Assembly: GCF_000317125.1 (NCBI RefSeq)
Contig: NC_019695.1
Span: 4,266,336 to 4,330,335 of the forward strand
Direction of reading: 5' to 3'
DNA: 64,000 nucleotides
Origin: Chroococcidiopsis thermalis PCC 7203
GTDB taxonomy: Bacteria > Cyanobacteriota > Cyanobacteriia > Cyanobacteriales > Chroococcidiopsidaceae
Under the pieces are notes generated by a model, which ran no database searches, had not been told where the DNA came from, and saw only the letters and a program-made list of their open reading frames with translations. The position numbers were made by a program, and so were the translations under genes. Shown here in pieces: positions 1-8,685 of this stretch. The stretch's first letter is position 1. Each line of letters opens with the position of its first letter.

Positions 1-24
1 GTTATTTTTTGAAACTTTTCTTGC

Positions 25-2117
25 GTGCCAGTTGAATTTCTCACAGCCCAGCATCGAGCTAGTTATGGGCGTTATACCCAAGACCCAACTTCAGCTCAAT
101 TAGCCCGCTATTTCCATTTGGACGATACCGACAAAGCCTTCATCTACAAACGGCGTGGCAACCACAATCGCTTGGGTTTTGCCTTACAGCTATCCACAGT
201 GCGGTTTTTAGGAACATTCTTGAGCGATCCGACGGATGTACCTGCCTCTGTTATGAGTTATGTTGCCTCTCAACTAAGTATTAGCGATTTTCAGGTGTTA
301 GCACGCTATCGCACTGGAGAGAGTCGGTGGGATCATACATCCGAAATCCGTGCTGCTTACGGATACCGCGATTTCAACAGCCAACCAGAACATTGGCGGT
401 TGGTGCGCTGGCTTTACAGTCGTGCTTGGTTAAGTGACGAGCGCCCGAGTATTTTGTTTGACTTGGCAACAGCGCGTTTGGTAAAACGAAAAATCCTCTT
501 GCCAGGAGTGACGGTACTCGAACGATTAGTCGCCAGCGTGCGCAAGCGGGTGCAAGAAAGATTGTGGAGAGTCTTGGCTCGACTACCCAGTACTGCTTGC
601 CAAAGGCGGTTAGAAGATTTGCTGGTTTGTGTGGCACAAGGTCGTGTATCTGCTCTAGAACGGCTACGTCAACCTCCTACTCGTACTAGCGCTCCTGCTT
701 TAGTGGCTACTTTAGAGCGGCTGGTGGAGATTCATTCTTTGGGGGTGAATCAGATAAATTTGTCTTTTGTCCCACCCAATCGACTCTCAGCCTTGGCACG
801 TTATGCCAATACTGCTTGGGCACAAACTTTGCTGCGGATGCCTAAAACTCGCCGCCTAGCAACGTTGCTTGCCTTCGTTCATGTTTTAGAATTTACTGTC
901 ACTGACGATGCGCTATCCTTGCTAGAGTTACTGGTCGGCGAGCTGCTAAGCACTACCGGTCGTCAAGCAGAGAAGCATCGCTTGCGGACGATTAAAGACT
1001 TAGATGCCGCTGCATTGCAACTGTGTAAAGCTTGTGCTGTGTTGTTAGATCCTGCGACTGAAGATGTAGCAGTTCGAGCCACTGTCTTTACCCAAGTTTC
1101 CCCAACCCAATTGACTACCGCGCTTAACTCTGTCATCGCCATCGCCCGACCGCCAGACGACAATTATTATGACTTAATGCTATCCCGATGGCGACACGTC
1201 CGGTTATTCTTCCCCAAGTTATTGCAGACGATTGATTTTGAAGCAACTGCACTAGGAGTAGAAATCCTCCAAGCACTGCAATTTCTCAAATCTCAACACG
1301 AACAAAGAAAACCTGACATGAGTGCCGCTCCTTTGGGAACGATCGGCAAGAGTTGGGCAAAGCTAGTATTTGCTAAGGATGGGACTTGCGATCGCAAAGC
1401 TTACACTTTCTGTATGTTAGAAAACCTGCGCGCTGCTTTGCGCCGTCGCGATCTATTCGTCAGTCGCTCTTGGCGCTGGGGCGACCCTCGGCTCAAACTG
1501 CTGCAAGGAGATGCTTGGGCTGCGGCTCGTGCCAATGTCTGCCGCACTCTTAACCTGCAACCGACTCCAGAAGAAGAACTCAAAGCTTTGACACAGCAGT
1601 TAGATGAAGCCTACCGTCGTACTGCTAGTTCGTTTCCTACTAATGTGGCTGTACGGATCGAAATCGAACAGGGCCGTCCCACTCTTTCTCCTTGAGGGGT
1701 TGCTCGATCGGACAACCAGCTTGCAGCCCAAAGAAGTTATGACTGACACGGCGGGTTACAGCGATCTTGTCTTCGGGCTATTTTGGCTATTAGGTTATCA
1801 GTTCAGCCCTAGATTAGCAGATTTGGGCGAAGCTCGCTTCTGGCGGATCGATCCCCAAGCGGATTATGGGGTACTGAATGGATTGGCGCGACAGCGGGTA
1901 AATACTGCTTTAATCGCTCGTAGCTGGGACGATCTATTACGGGTAGCAGGGTCTTTAAAGTTGGGAACGGTTAGCGCTTCTGAGTTGATGCGGACTTTGA
2001 TTAGGCGGTAAAAATCCTACCACTTTATCTAAAGCAATTACCGAGCTAGGGAGAATAGTCAAAACTTTATACCTGCTAGCTTACATCGACGATGAAACAT
2101 ATCGCCGCCGCATCTTA
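25..2117 (+). pseudogene. tnpA: Tn3-family transposase, decayed
   Basis: The first 556 codons, from a GTG at 25, match the N-terminal half of Tn3-type TnpA: a DUF4158-like start (PVEFLTAQHRASYGRY, HNRLGFALQLSTVRFLG) and a long helical middle part. The frame stops at 1693-1695. Reading resumes in a second frame with LLEGLLDRTTSL and MTDTAGYSDLVFGL, which belong to the catalytic C-terminal domain, so roughly 300 central residues including part of the DDE core are missing. A second shift near 2010 moves to a third frame (GKNPTTLSKAITELGR) that continues until an IS630-type element interrupts it at 2118. Family TnpA proteins are about 950-1000 residues. No 38-bp Tn3 inverted repeat or resolvase was seen. 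It cannot make active transposase. Confidence 0.88.
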
Positions 2118-2173
2118 TAGCACTCGAAGTATAAGTTAGGACATAATAGAGTCGGAGTGAATCGGAGCAAAAA

Positions 2174-2425
2174 ATGCCAGCCCCCTACAGCTATGACTTG
2201 AGAAGAAAAGTCATTGAGGCAATAGATAGTGGCATAGGAAAAACCCAAGCTAGTAAAATCTTTAAAATTAGTCGTAATACCATCAATTTGTGGCTGCACA
2301 AAAGAGAAGAAACAGGAGATGATCGAGCGCCTGTGGGATACCAGCGAGGCTATGGGGCGAAAATTACCAATCTAGAAGACTTTAAAGAGTTTGCTCGAAA
2401 ACATGGAAGTCAGACTCACGCATGA
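2174..2425 (+). CDS. IS630 transposase, N-terminal part (ORFA)
   Basis: The 83-residue product begins MPAPYSYDLRRKVIEAI and carries a helix-turn-helix (GIGKTQASKIFKISRNTINLW) typical of the DNA-binding N-terminus of IS630 transposases. It ends shortly after EFARKHGS, where homology moves to the overlapping second frame at 2391. In several IS630-family elements the two parts are joined by ribosomal frameshifting; whether that occurs here or the element is simply mutated cannot be told from sequence. It ends about 20 bp after the shift point. Confidence 0.8.
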   Translation: MPAPYSYDLRRKVIEAIDSGIGKTQASKIFKISRNTINLWLHKREETGDDRAPVGYQRGYGAKITNLEDFKEFARKHGSQTHA

Positions 2426-3044
2426 AATGGCTCAGGCGTGGCACTTAGAAATCAGTGACAGAACTATTGGTAAAGCTCTAAAGAAAATTGGATTTACTAG
2501 AAAAAAAACTTACGGGTATCGAGAAAGAGATGAAGAAAAAAGACAAGAATTTATCGAAAAAATTGAGCGAAAGAAACCAGAGGAGCGAGTATATATAGAT
2601 GAGTCAGGGATAGATAATCGAGATGACTACAGCTACGGCTGGAATGAAAAAGGACAAAGACTTTATGACTTAAAATCGGGAAAAAGAAGCATTAGAGTCA
2701 GTATTATTAGTGGTTTATGTCAAGGAAAACTGTTAGCTCCGTTCACCTTTGAAGGAGCTTGTAATCGGTTAGTTTTTGAGCAGTGGTTATCCGAAAAACT
2801 ACTGCCACACTTAAAACCAGGACAGACTGTAATTTTAGACAATGCAACTTTTCATAAATCCGAGAAAATTCGAGAATTAATCAAATCGGCACAATGTGAA
2901 ATCCAATACTTACCACCATTATCTCCAGGTTTAAATGAGATTGAGCATTACTTGTTTCCGATTAAAAATCGAGTCAGAAAGTCTCAAGGAACTATTGAAG
3001 ACTTTCGCGAACGAGTAGATACATCTGTCAGTTTAGCGTCCTAA
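2391..3044 (+). CDS. IS630 transposase, catalytic part (ORFB)
   Basis: This frame holds the rest of the transposase: a second DNA-binding segment (SDRTIGKALKKIGFTRKKT) and the DDE catalytic core with the first Asp in VYIDESGID, the second in VILDNATFHKS and the Glu in SPGLNEIEHYLFP. Homology begins near codon 8 (VRLTHEMAQAW), so the TTG shown as start is probably not used and the part is likely made by frameshifting from ORFA. The stop at 3044 lies just inside the right inverted repeat, as in intact elements, so the catalytic half looks complete. Confidence 0.82.
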   Translation: MLENMEVRLTHEMAQAWHLEISDRTIGKALKKIGFTRKKTYGYRERDEEKRQEFIEKIERKKPEERVYIDESGIDNRDDYSYGWNEKGQRLYDLKSGKRSIRVSIISGLCQGKLLAPFTFEGACNRLVFEQWLSEKLLPHLKPGQTVILDNATFHKSEKIRELIKSAQCEIQYLPPLSPGLNEIEHYLFPIKNRVRKSQGTIEDFRERVDTSVSLAS

Positions 3045-3231
3045 TCTATACTTTGAATGCTATAATTATCCTTTGCATAATCAAATTTCTTGTAAATATT
3101 TTCAACAATTACGGGAGCAATTAATATTTGCAATTAATTCTTTCGATTGAAAAAACTAGCTTTATTGGAGTGATTTTCTGAACTTTGCTACTGGAACAAA
3201 AGTAGGCGATCGCATCTCTCAAATGCCTATT

Positions 3232-3702
3232 TTACGATTCAATTGTTATCTGCTCAATTTGATGCATTTTTTCCTTAAACGCACTTCGGTAAGCGATGAG
3301 GAGACGCTCTGGTAAACAGATGCTAACTAATTTGGCTCGCAAAACATCCCGATACCAATCAATCCCCAGTTCCAAACCAATACCTGCTTTATGAGCTGGT
3401 TCGTAGCCATTGCTATTTTCAGTCCATGTTTTAGCCCAATACTCTACTACTTCTTGAGCTTTATCCAATTCATTGCACTCGAAATGTCCTGGCTGGTCTG
3501 CGCTGAAGAGAGCTTCCCCACTGCTATAGTCAAGCATATGTTCAAAGGGGTCGTACCACAAGCCTAGTAGATGCCCTGCAAATGCTTTGGCTTCCCACCC
3601 TAATTCACTCATTAACTCCAAGTAACTTGGAGTGAAATGAATTTGGTCATTTTCGTCTAATTCTGCAATCTGCACCCATTTTTCATTACGACTAACTGGC
3701 AT
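3232..3702 (-). CDS. Hypothetical protein, 156 aa
   Basis: I do not recognise a family. The acidic, tryptophan-rich soluble protein starts MPVSRNEKWVQIAELDE and contains LGLWYDPFEHMLDYSSGEALF. No signal peptide, membrane segment or catalytic motif is evident. It is a monocistronic minus-strand gene between IS debris and another uncharacterised minus-strand gene. The full-length frame and normal composition support a real gene; function is unknown. Confidence 0.6.
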   Translation of the reverse strand: MPVSRNEKWVQIAELDENDQIHFTPSYLELMSELGWEAKAFAGHLLGLWYDPFEHMLDYSSGEALFSADQPGHFECNELDKAQEVVEYWAKTWTENSNGYEPAHKAGIGLELGIDWYRDVLRAKLVSICLPERLLIAYRSAFKEKMHQIEQITIES

Positions 3703-4011
3703 GGCTTTATTCTTGGATTATAGGGAACCCGCCTCTGCATTAACCGATCGTTGTCTATCCGCGCTGCTAATTTAACTGTTGCAGAGCGTTTTCACTCATG
3801 GCTTTGGGGTGTTTACGTTCAAGAGCGCTAGTGAATCCCCAATCAACCTCGATCGCACCGTTTAATAACTTCACCACGCTACCAGAATCTAGTTCGCTTG
3901 TGTAGTATAAATGTAACATAATTACTGCTGTCGATCGTCGTCATCCTCCATTGAATTGAGCAGATGTAACGCGATTCGGGCAGGAGTTTTCGCCTACGCC
4001 AGCACTCATAC
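3703..4011. other. Gene-free stretch
   Basis: About 310 bp with no convincing reading frame. It contains scattered CGATCG-type HIP1 cores but no hairpin-plus-T-run terminator, repeat or RNA gene that I can support. It presumably holds the promoter of the minus-strand gene ending at 3232 and the 3' end of the minus-strand gene beginning at 4821. Confidence 0.5.
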
Positions 4012-4821
4012 CTAATCCCACCAATAAATCACAACGGGGGGCGGATCGTCGCAACCACCATATCCAATAAACTTAGAGGCGCGATCGCGATCCATCACTT
4101 GAACGTCATCCGCTAGCCACGTATTCCCCAAGTCAACCAGGGGATACACGCAATCGTCGTCTTGGCTCCACACGTAAAGCGTATCTGCGTGCCACCGAGA
4201 GCCTAAATCTCTCAGTGCAAAGCCCAAATTGCTGTAAAGCCGACCGCTTGCTTCACTCTCGCCAATCAGTGGCAGCATCATAAAATTTAGCCAGAGGTGT
4301 TGATTCTGGTACAGGTCTTCTAAAATTGGTTCTGGGTTGAAATTGTTCCAGCGTCCGCCAGTCAGCATCAACGCTTCCATCAATTGCTGTGGCGTGCATT
4401 GACCGACCTCAAGCGATAGATCGAGTCTCTTCTTAGGTTCATCTTGACGAGGCGATCGCCCCCAAACCGCTCTTCGCTCTTTTAACGTCTGGCGGCGCTG
4501 GTCGCGGGGTTGCGCTTCAAAGATCCACGCACCTCGCGAGTAAGTTGTAGGAGTGCCAACGGTAGGTAATGGTGCTGGAATTTCCCTAAATCCTGTTAAT
4601 AGTCTTTGATATCCGTCTACTTCATCGAATGCCGTCCAGTCCGAGCGCCACACGCACTCTAAAACAAAGCCTGCCGTCACGCAAGGATGGCGATCGCCAT
4701 CCATTAAGATAATTGCCCAGCGATCGCTATCGTTAAAATGCGATAGCCATTGTGAGGCTGCTTCCCACTTGCCAAGCGGAGCGCCATCTTTAAGTTGCAT
4801 TCTTTCCCAAGAGCTGAACAT
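4012..4821 (-). CDS. Hypothetical protein, 269 aa
   Basis: An uncharacterised soluble protein starting MFSSWERMQLKDGAPLGKW. It is rich in Trp and Asp, with segments such as WAIILMDGDRHPCVTAGFVLECVWRS near the N-terminus and a C-terminal tail DDPPPVVIYWWD. There is no signal peptide or membrane helix. I do not recognise the family. Upstream (4886-4902) there is a short perfect inverted repeat GCAGATgcgtATCTGC, too short to interpret. Confidence 0.6.
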   Translation of the reverse strand: MFSSWERMQLKDGAPLGKWEAASQWLSHFNDSDRWAIILMDGDRHPCVTAGFVLECVWRSDWTAFDEVDGYQRLLTGFREIPAPLPTVGTPTTYSRGAWIFEAQPRDQRRQTLKERRAVWGRSPRQDEPKKRLDLSLEVGQCTPQQLMEALMLTGGRWNNFNPEPILEDLYQNQHLWLNFMMLPLIGESEASGRLYSNLGFALRDLGSRWHADTLYVWSQDDDCVYPLVDLGNTWLADDVQVMDRDRASKFIGYGGCDDPPPVVIYWWD

Positions 4822-4937
4822 GGTGGGTTAGCGGTCAACTTGTTTAGTAAATTTGTACCATACAAGCGAGAAAGTTAAAAGGCGCAGATGCGTATCTGCC
4901 GCTGTTAGCTAGCAACACCATTTACTGAGATTACTAA

Positions 4938-5178
4938 CAAGGCGATCGCTTTCCAGCAGAAATAGACTTGTCTAAAGATTTTGCCTTGACTGAATTTGAA
5001 ATTGCAACAGAAATCGTCAGCTTGGTTGCGCTCCAAATGCACGATGAAATTTTTCGGTAACAAACCTTATACTGCACTGCCAATGCTACTGCTATACTTC
5101 GTTGCAATCTACCTGCGAAAATCCTCTCATCACCAATGCATTTCAGGGTATATGTCGAGTGCTGCATTCAGGATGTAG
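4938..5178 (+). pseudogene. Frameshifted remnant of an unknown gene
   Basis: Two adjacent frames read like one broken protein. 4938-5060 encodes GDRFPAEIDLSKDFALTEFE and ends in a stop right after MHDEIFR; the next frame then reads GNKPYTALPMLLLYFVAIYL and ends at 5178. Coding-like composition on both sides of the break suggests a single frameshift. No family is recognised and no start codon is obvious. It could be chance. Confidence 0.3.
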
Positions 5179-5276
5179 CTGCGTTTGTACTCCATACTAA
5201 TAGCGATCGGTACGACACACCAATTCATCAAAAGCAGGCAGTACTAAAATCGCGACAAAAATAATGACATATTTAT

Positions 5277-5298
5277 TGACAATAAAACTGACAATAAA
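5277..5298 (+). promoter_or_regulatory. Direct repeats upstream of Xre-type antitoxin gene
   Basis: Two exact copies of TGACAATAAA (5277-5286 and 5289-5298), spaced 12 bp start to start, lie 23-44 bp before the antitoxin-like gene. The first copy overlaps a TTGACA hexamer that could serve as a -35 element. Xre/ParS-type antitoxins usually autoregulate by binding repeats in their own promoter, so an operator is a reasonable guess; binding is not shown by sequence alone. Confidence 0.4.
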
Positions 5299-5320
5299 TT
5301 AGGCTATAAGAAGAGTAAAA

Positions 5321-5710
5321 GTGTATTTATCTATGAATGCTCTGCCATTGTTAGCTAAAGAACCTGCCCTACCAATTTTTACTGGTGGTAGTATCAGCTT
5401 AAAAAAATTGGCTGAGTTTATGGGAGTCGATCGCTCAGTCCTTGCCAAGATTATTCAAAGAGACGTGCGAACTGTTGAGCGAGATATCGCTTCCCAAAGC
5501 GTAGGCAAGCGCCTCCAACCGCTTGTCTACGCTCTCAAAATGTTATTTGAGCTAACCAACGGCGATCGAGATGAAATCCAACGATGGTTGCGCGAACCTT
5601 TAATTGAATGGCGTGGATTGTCTCCTTTGGATTGTTTGACGGCTGACAAGATTGATGCTGTAGTCAACTTAGTTGAGCGGATCTACCATGCTGATTCGGC
5701 AGGATACTAG
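5321..5710 (+). CDS. Xre/MbcA/ParS-type antitoxin, no toxin next to it
   Basis: The 129-residue protein has an N-terminal helix-turn-helix (ISLKKLAEFMGVDRSVLAKI) and a C-terminal MbcA/ParS/Xre toxin-binding domain (DUF2384-like: IQRWLREPLIEWRGLSPLDC then AVVNLVERIYHADSAGY). Antitoxins of this family normally neutralise a RES-domain NAD-degrading toxin encoded immediately downstream; here the next gene is convergent and encodes a DUF4058 protein, so the antitoxin is an orphan. GTG 5321 has a nearby AAGAAGAG; ATG 5333 is an alternative start. A pair of direct repeats upstream may be its operator. Confidence 0.75.
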   Translation: MYLSMNALPLLAKEPALPIFTGGSISLKKLAEFMGVDRSVLAKIIQRDVRTVERDIASQSVGKRLQPLVYALKMLFELTNGDRDEIQRWLREPLIEWRGLSPLDCLTADKIDAVVNLVERIYHADSAGY

Positions 5711-5769
5711 GTGTAGCTTTGATTCAAATGATTCAACTACTCTCACTTGGGCTGTATCGCAGTGATGTT

Positions 5770-6501
5770 TCATGCGCTGTTAAAGCCGATCCGTTGTTCG
5801 CGACAAGTCCGTTGGTAAGTGGCATCTAGATCGACAGGCAGGCAAAGCTCTCCAGGCAACCATAGCGGCAAGATTGGTAATTGGGTTCCCAAGCTCAGTG
5901 TTTCTTGCCACATATCTAAATTGAACTGCTTAGTTCGCTCGACAACGCGATAGGCAACTGCATAAAGGTCTGCATCGAATTGATTCAGGTTTGCCACACC
6001 AAGCTGCTGCATCAAAGCAGCGTGCAAATTAGCATTGCGACTGGTAACAACATCCACGACTACTAACCCAATTCCTAGATTTAAGTATGTTTGGCATTTA
6101 GCAACAAAAGCATCTCGATGATTGGTACGATCCTTATTGGCAGGACTGACTAACTCGATGGCTCCAGCTAAGGTAGGTCCCGCTTCACTGCTGAAAATGC
6201 TAATTTCGACTGTCTCGCGGGTGGGTTGAAAGGGAATGGTTTGGGTGGGGGGTACTGGTTGCCAATCCGCAGCAGTCAAGGGCAGCGCAATTACCGTACC
6301 GCTTACATCGTCAGCTAGAGTGCTTTCTTCAAAGGCGGCAACATCAATTTCAATCCCAAACTGCACGTTTGGTTCGGCAAAGTAGCCTAGAGGCAAGCGC
6401 TGGTTGAGATCCGACGCGATGTATGTTGCCCATGCGTTGTGAAAGGCGTGCCAGTGGCGGCGCACGCTTAGAGGCGGGTGAAAGTGATCTAGTAAGACCA
6501 T
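5770..6501 (-). CDS. DUF4058 family protein
   Basis: A 243-residue protein of a family common and multicopy in cyanobacteria. The start MVLLDHFHPPLSVRRHWHAF and the segment ELVSPANKDR followed by a conserved hydrophobic strand (GLVVVDVVTSR) are characteristic. The ELxSPxNK pattern resembles the acidic-lysine core of PD-(D/E)xK nuclease-like folds, but activity is unproven. No signal peptide. It is convergent with the Xre-type antitoxin gene. Function in the cell is unknown; it is not part of an evident operon. Confidence 0.8.
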   Translation of the reverse strand: MVLLDHFHPPLSVRRHWHAFHNAWATYIASDLNQRLPLGYFAEPNVQFGIEIDVAAFEESTLADDVSGTVIALPLTAADWQPVPPTQTIPFQPTRETVEISIFSSEAGPTLAGAIELVSPANKDRTNHRDAFVAKCQTYLNLGIGLVVVDVVTSRNANLHAALMQQLGVANLNQFDADLYAVAYRVVERTKQFNLDMWQETLSLGTQLPILPLWLPGELCLPVDLDATYQRTCREQRIGFNSA

Positions 6502-6567
6502 CGCCGTCGATCGCAGTAGGCTTGACTGTATACTCTACATTCGTATCTATATATTACTTTTATTAGA

Positions 6568-6855
6568 TTACGGACGGCGGCAGGAAATTGGACTAACACC
6601 AGGTGGGAAACCGCTACTAGGAGGAAATAAGGGAAAGCAATCTATGCGTGATGTAGGTAAGAGATCAAACTCTCTGATTCTTTGCTGATATTTCTTTTGA
6701 TTGAGATTTAGCTGCTGTTCTTGCAACTTACGCTTATTCTGCTGTTGCCCACCTGGAAGATTGAGTTGTCGATCGGAGTTTGGCAAACTCAACAAGGAAG
6801 CAGGCAGTTTAGTAGGAATGGTATTGATTTGAGCAATCAGAATTAGGTGTAGCAT
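6568..6855 (-). CDS. Hypothetical protein with hydrophobic N-terminus, 95 aa
   Basis: A small protein beginning MLHLILIAQINTIPTKLPAS and then becoming Gln/Asn/Lys-rich (GGQQQNKRKLQEQQLNLNQ) with a proline-rich tail. The N-terminus could be a weak signal sequence. Composition is low-complexity and I recognise no family, so the gene may be real or spurious. It is preceded at about 40 bp by the frameshifted minus-strand gene ending at 6898. Confidence 0.35.
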   Translation of the reverse strand: MLHLILIAQINTIPTKLPASLLSLPNSDRQLNLPGGQQQNKRKLQEQQLNLNQKKYQQRIREFDLLPTSRIDCFPLFPPSSGFPPGVSPISCRRP

Positions 6856-6897
6856 AACGATACTTCCGTGCGGAAAACACTTTTATATGCAATCTTG

Positions 6898-7150
6898 CTA
6901 CCTAAGCTTTTCTTCTAGCCAACGCTCCTGCTGTTGCCGCAAAAATTGTTGTTTGTGCAAAAGCTCTCGCTCGGTACGTAAACTGGGGGGTGATGAATCG
7001 CGTATTCTGTTGCAGATATTTGATTTCAGTTTCTAATCGCTCTCGTCCTTTTTCAAGGAAACGCTGTGAGCTTCTAGGGTAAGAAAGAGCATTTACAGCT
7101 TCCCGTAAAGTTGGATGAGCATTGGCAGAAGAAATACCAATATCAAACAA
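6898..7150 (-). pseudogene. Frameshifted coiled-coil gene
   Basis: Reading leftward, one frame encodes TLREAVNALSYPRSSQRFLE and EKGRERLETEIKYLQQNTRF, then at a run of six C (around 6990-7000 on the minus strand) coding character switches to another frame that reads SLRTERELLHKQQFLRQQQE and ends WLEEKLR at a stop at 6898-6900. Removing one C joins them into one charged, helical protein. Its 5' part overlaps the truncated plus-strand gene beginning near 7132, so the upstream end was probably lost in a rearrangement. Family unknown; a homopolymer sequencing error is also possible. Confidence 0.5.
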
Positions 7151-7458
7151 AGACTCCGCGCTATATAGAGTGTCAGAAAGATGGTCCGATCATCCATTCT
7201 AGTCAAAAATTTGTATCAAAGCAGGAAATTGGTATATCTAACTCGGTACTAGAAAAATTACTGGTTGAGATGAGCGAACGTCGCGATCGCGAATATTTAA
7301 TTGTTGCTGTTCGTCCTGATGGAATAGACGTTTTTAAAGAAGTTCGTCGTTTAGTCGAACAAAAAAATATTGATATTGGTTTTGAACCTATTGATGAAGG
7401 TTGGCGGCTCAAATTAAAAGATTTACCCTCAAGAATGTCAAATGAGACGCCGATATAA
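7111..7458 (+). CDS. Truncated paralogue of the next gene (periplasmic domain only)
   Basis: The segment TPRYIECQKDGPIIH and the C-terminal stretch YLIVAVRPDGIDVFKEVRRL ... IGFEPIDEGWRLK align by eye with the downstream protein (HFFEIRGNKVTYID; YLAFIVRPDSFETFRQAREI ... VGWEPMKTDAQI). The downstream paralogue has an N-terminal membrane anchor that is absent here, and homology starts only near 7132, so the gene appears beheaded by a rearrangement joining it to the minus-strand fragment. It overlaps the next gene by 17 bp, as in an operon. Probably not functional as a membrane protein; function of the family is unknown to me. Confidence 0.6.
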   Translation: MDEHWQKKYQYQTKTPRYIECQKDGPIIHSSQKFVSKQEIGISNSVLEKLLVEMSERRDREYLIVAVRPDGIDVFKEVRRLVEQKNIDIGFEPIDEGWRLKLKDLPSRMSNETPI

Positions 7459-8161
7459 ACTACCTGTAGCTCCAAGTCAAAACCTAGATTCATTCTTGGA
7501 TATTCTGACAAATACTGTTGGGGTACTAATGTTTGTTAGCTTATTTATCAGCCTAGTTGCTGTTCAGTCAGCTACCATTGTCCGAACTCCACTAGTATCT
7601 AAGACTGAAAAACAACCTCATTTTTTTGAAATTCGAGGCAACAAAGTTACTTACATCGATACAAAAGTAGCTCAAAGTCATATTAAAGAGTTAGTGGAAT
7701 CTTTAACAGTTTGTAGTAAGCCAATACCTCCTGATTCCAACTTATCAGACTATGACTTTTTTTACGAGCAGTTACAAGAATACTATAGATGGTTACAGGA
7801 ATACCAAGATTGCATAACATATAAAGCTCAAGAGTTTAGAACCTTTCAAGTTAGAACTTCTCACTACAACGTCCGTCTTGAGTTAGAACCGTTTAGCGAG
7901 GTTTACGAGCCAATTGAAGCTGATGTTGGTGAATCATCAAAAGAGTTAAAGCAAGAAAATTCTGAATATAAAAGTATTCTCAAAAAACTAAGTCCTCAGA
8001 CAGATTATTTAGCGTTTATTGTTAGACCTGATAGCTTTGAAACTTTTCGACAAGCGAGAGAAATAGCTTGGAAAGATAAGTTTAGTGTAGGTTGGGAGCC
8101 TATGAAAACAGATGCTCAAATAAGATTTTCTTCTGGAGGTAGAGCAGTTGGAGTACAGTAA
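7442..8161 (+). CDS. Membrane-anchored protein of unknown function, 239 aa
   Basis: An N-terminal segment LDSFLDILTNTVGVLMFVSL followed by FISLVAV forms one membrane helix, and the rest (about residues 45-239) is probably outside the inner membrane. The helix with an acidic residue just before it and the small size recall ExbD/TolR-like subunits, but I see no ExbB/TolQ partner nearby, so this is only a resemblance. The C-terminal part ends with a basic-acidic alpha/beta domain shared with the truncated paralogue upstream. It overlaps that paralogue by 17 bp and the following secreted-protein gene by 14 bp, indicating a three-gene operon. Confidence 0.65.
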   Translation: MRRRYKLPVAPSQNLDSFLDILTNTVGVLMFVSLFISLVAVQSATIVRTPLVSKTEKQPHFFEIRGNKVTYIDTKVAQSHIKELVESLTVCSKPIPPDSNLSDYDFFYEQLQEYYRWLQEYQDCITYKAQEFRTFQVRTSHYNVRLELEPFSEVYEPIEADVGESSKELKQENSEYKSILKKLSPQTDYLAFIVRPDSFETFRQAREIAWKDKFSVGWEPMKTDAQIRFSSGGRAVGVQ

Positions 8162-8555
8162 TTTCTACAAACTACTTCCAGCGATCGCCCTCACCCTACT
8201 CGCTCAGCTACCTGCTCTCGCCAGCAATTTCTATGACAACCCCTGGAAACTGAAGTCGCCAGTCACAATCAAACCAGCTTCCCATACCAAGCTCTACAAA
8301 CACGTTATCTTTACGGGTTGGGTGGACGACTTAGAGGATTACGTTAAATACCACGGACTGAAAGCCAAAGTATTTACAGACTACTGGGTGATGGGCAATA
8401 GCCATATTACAGGTATGGAAACAGTAGGTACGGGTAAGCTATGGGCTGCTTGCAATCATGGTAAATCTGGTGCAGTGCATGAGTTTGTCTGCGTCGCTGT
8501 GGATAAGAAAGGTCGCCCTCTAGATCCAACAATATTTCAAGTTAAACAAGAGTAG
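8148..8555 (+). CDS. Small secreted protein, 135 aa
   Basis: Starts at TTG 8148, supported by a strong GGAGG at 8136-8140 and by overlap with the preceding gene. The N-terminus has a signal peptide (KLLPAIALTLLAQLPALA, probable cleavage after ALA). The mature part, about 110 residues, contains two Cys (WAACNHG, FVCVAVD) that could form a disulfide. No family recognised. Its operon position behind two membrane-anchored proteins suggests a periplasmic partner. Confidence 0.6.
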   Translation: MEYSNFYKLLPAIALTLLAQLPALASNFYDNPWKLKSPVTIKPASHTKLYKHVIFTGWVDDLEDYVKYHGLKAKVFTDYWVMGNSHITGMETVGTGKLWAACNHGKSGAVHEFVCVAVDKKGRPLDPTIFQVKQE

Positions 8556-8685
8556 ATCGCAGTAGTTCCTTATGAGAAATGTACGCTTAAACTAAGTACT
8601 CGATGCCGTATTTCAATAACAATTTTCAATCGAAAATTTTAGAAAAATCTGAAGAGTCAATAGCAGCTAAGAATGAGAGTGAAAT

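Larger units (their letters stand above)
2118..3062 (+). mobile_element. IS630-type insertion sequence
   Basis: A 945-bp element bounded by imperfect inverted repeats: the left end begins TAGCACTCGAAGTATA and the right end, read inward on the other strand, begins TAGCATTCAAAGTATA; similarity continues through TTAGGAC. It is flanked by TA on both sides (2116-2117 and 3063-3064), as expected for IS630 elements, which duplicate a TA target. It lies in the decayed Tn3 transposase. Sequence to its right (3065 onward) does not continue that gene, so a later deletion or rearrangement took place on that side. Confidence 0.85.

Noticed and set aside
7145-7200. Upstream extension of the minus-strand coiled-coil gene past 7150
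   Set aside because: The frame stays open but overlaps the well-supported opposite-strand motif TPRYIECQKDG; the plus-strand reading fits the paralogue better.
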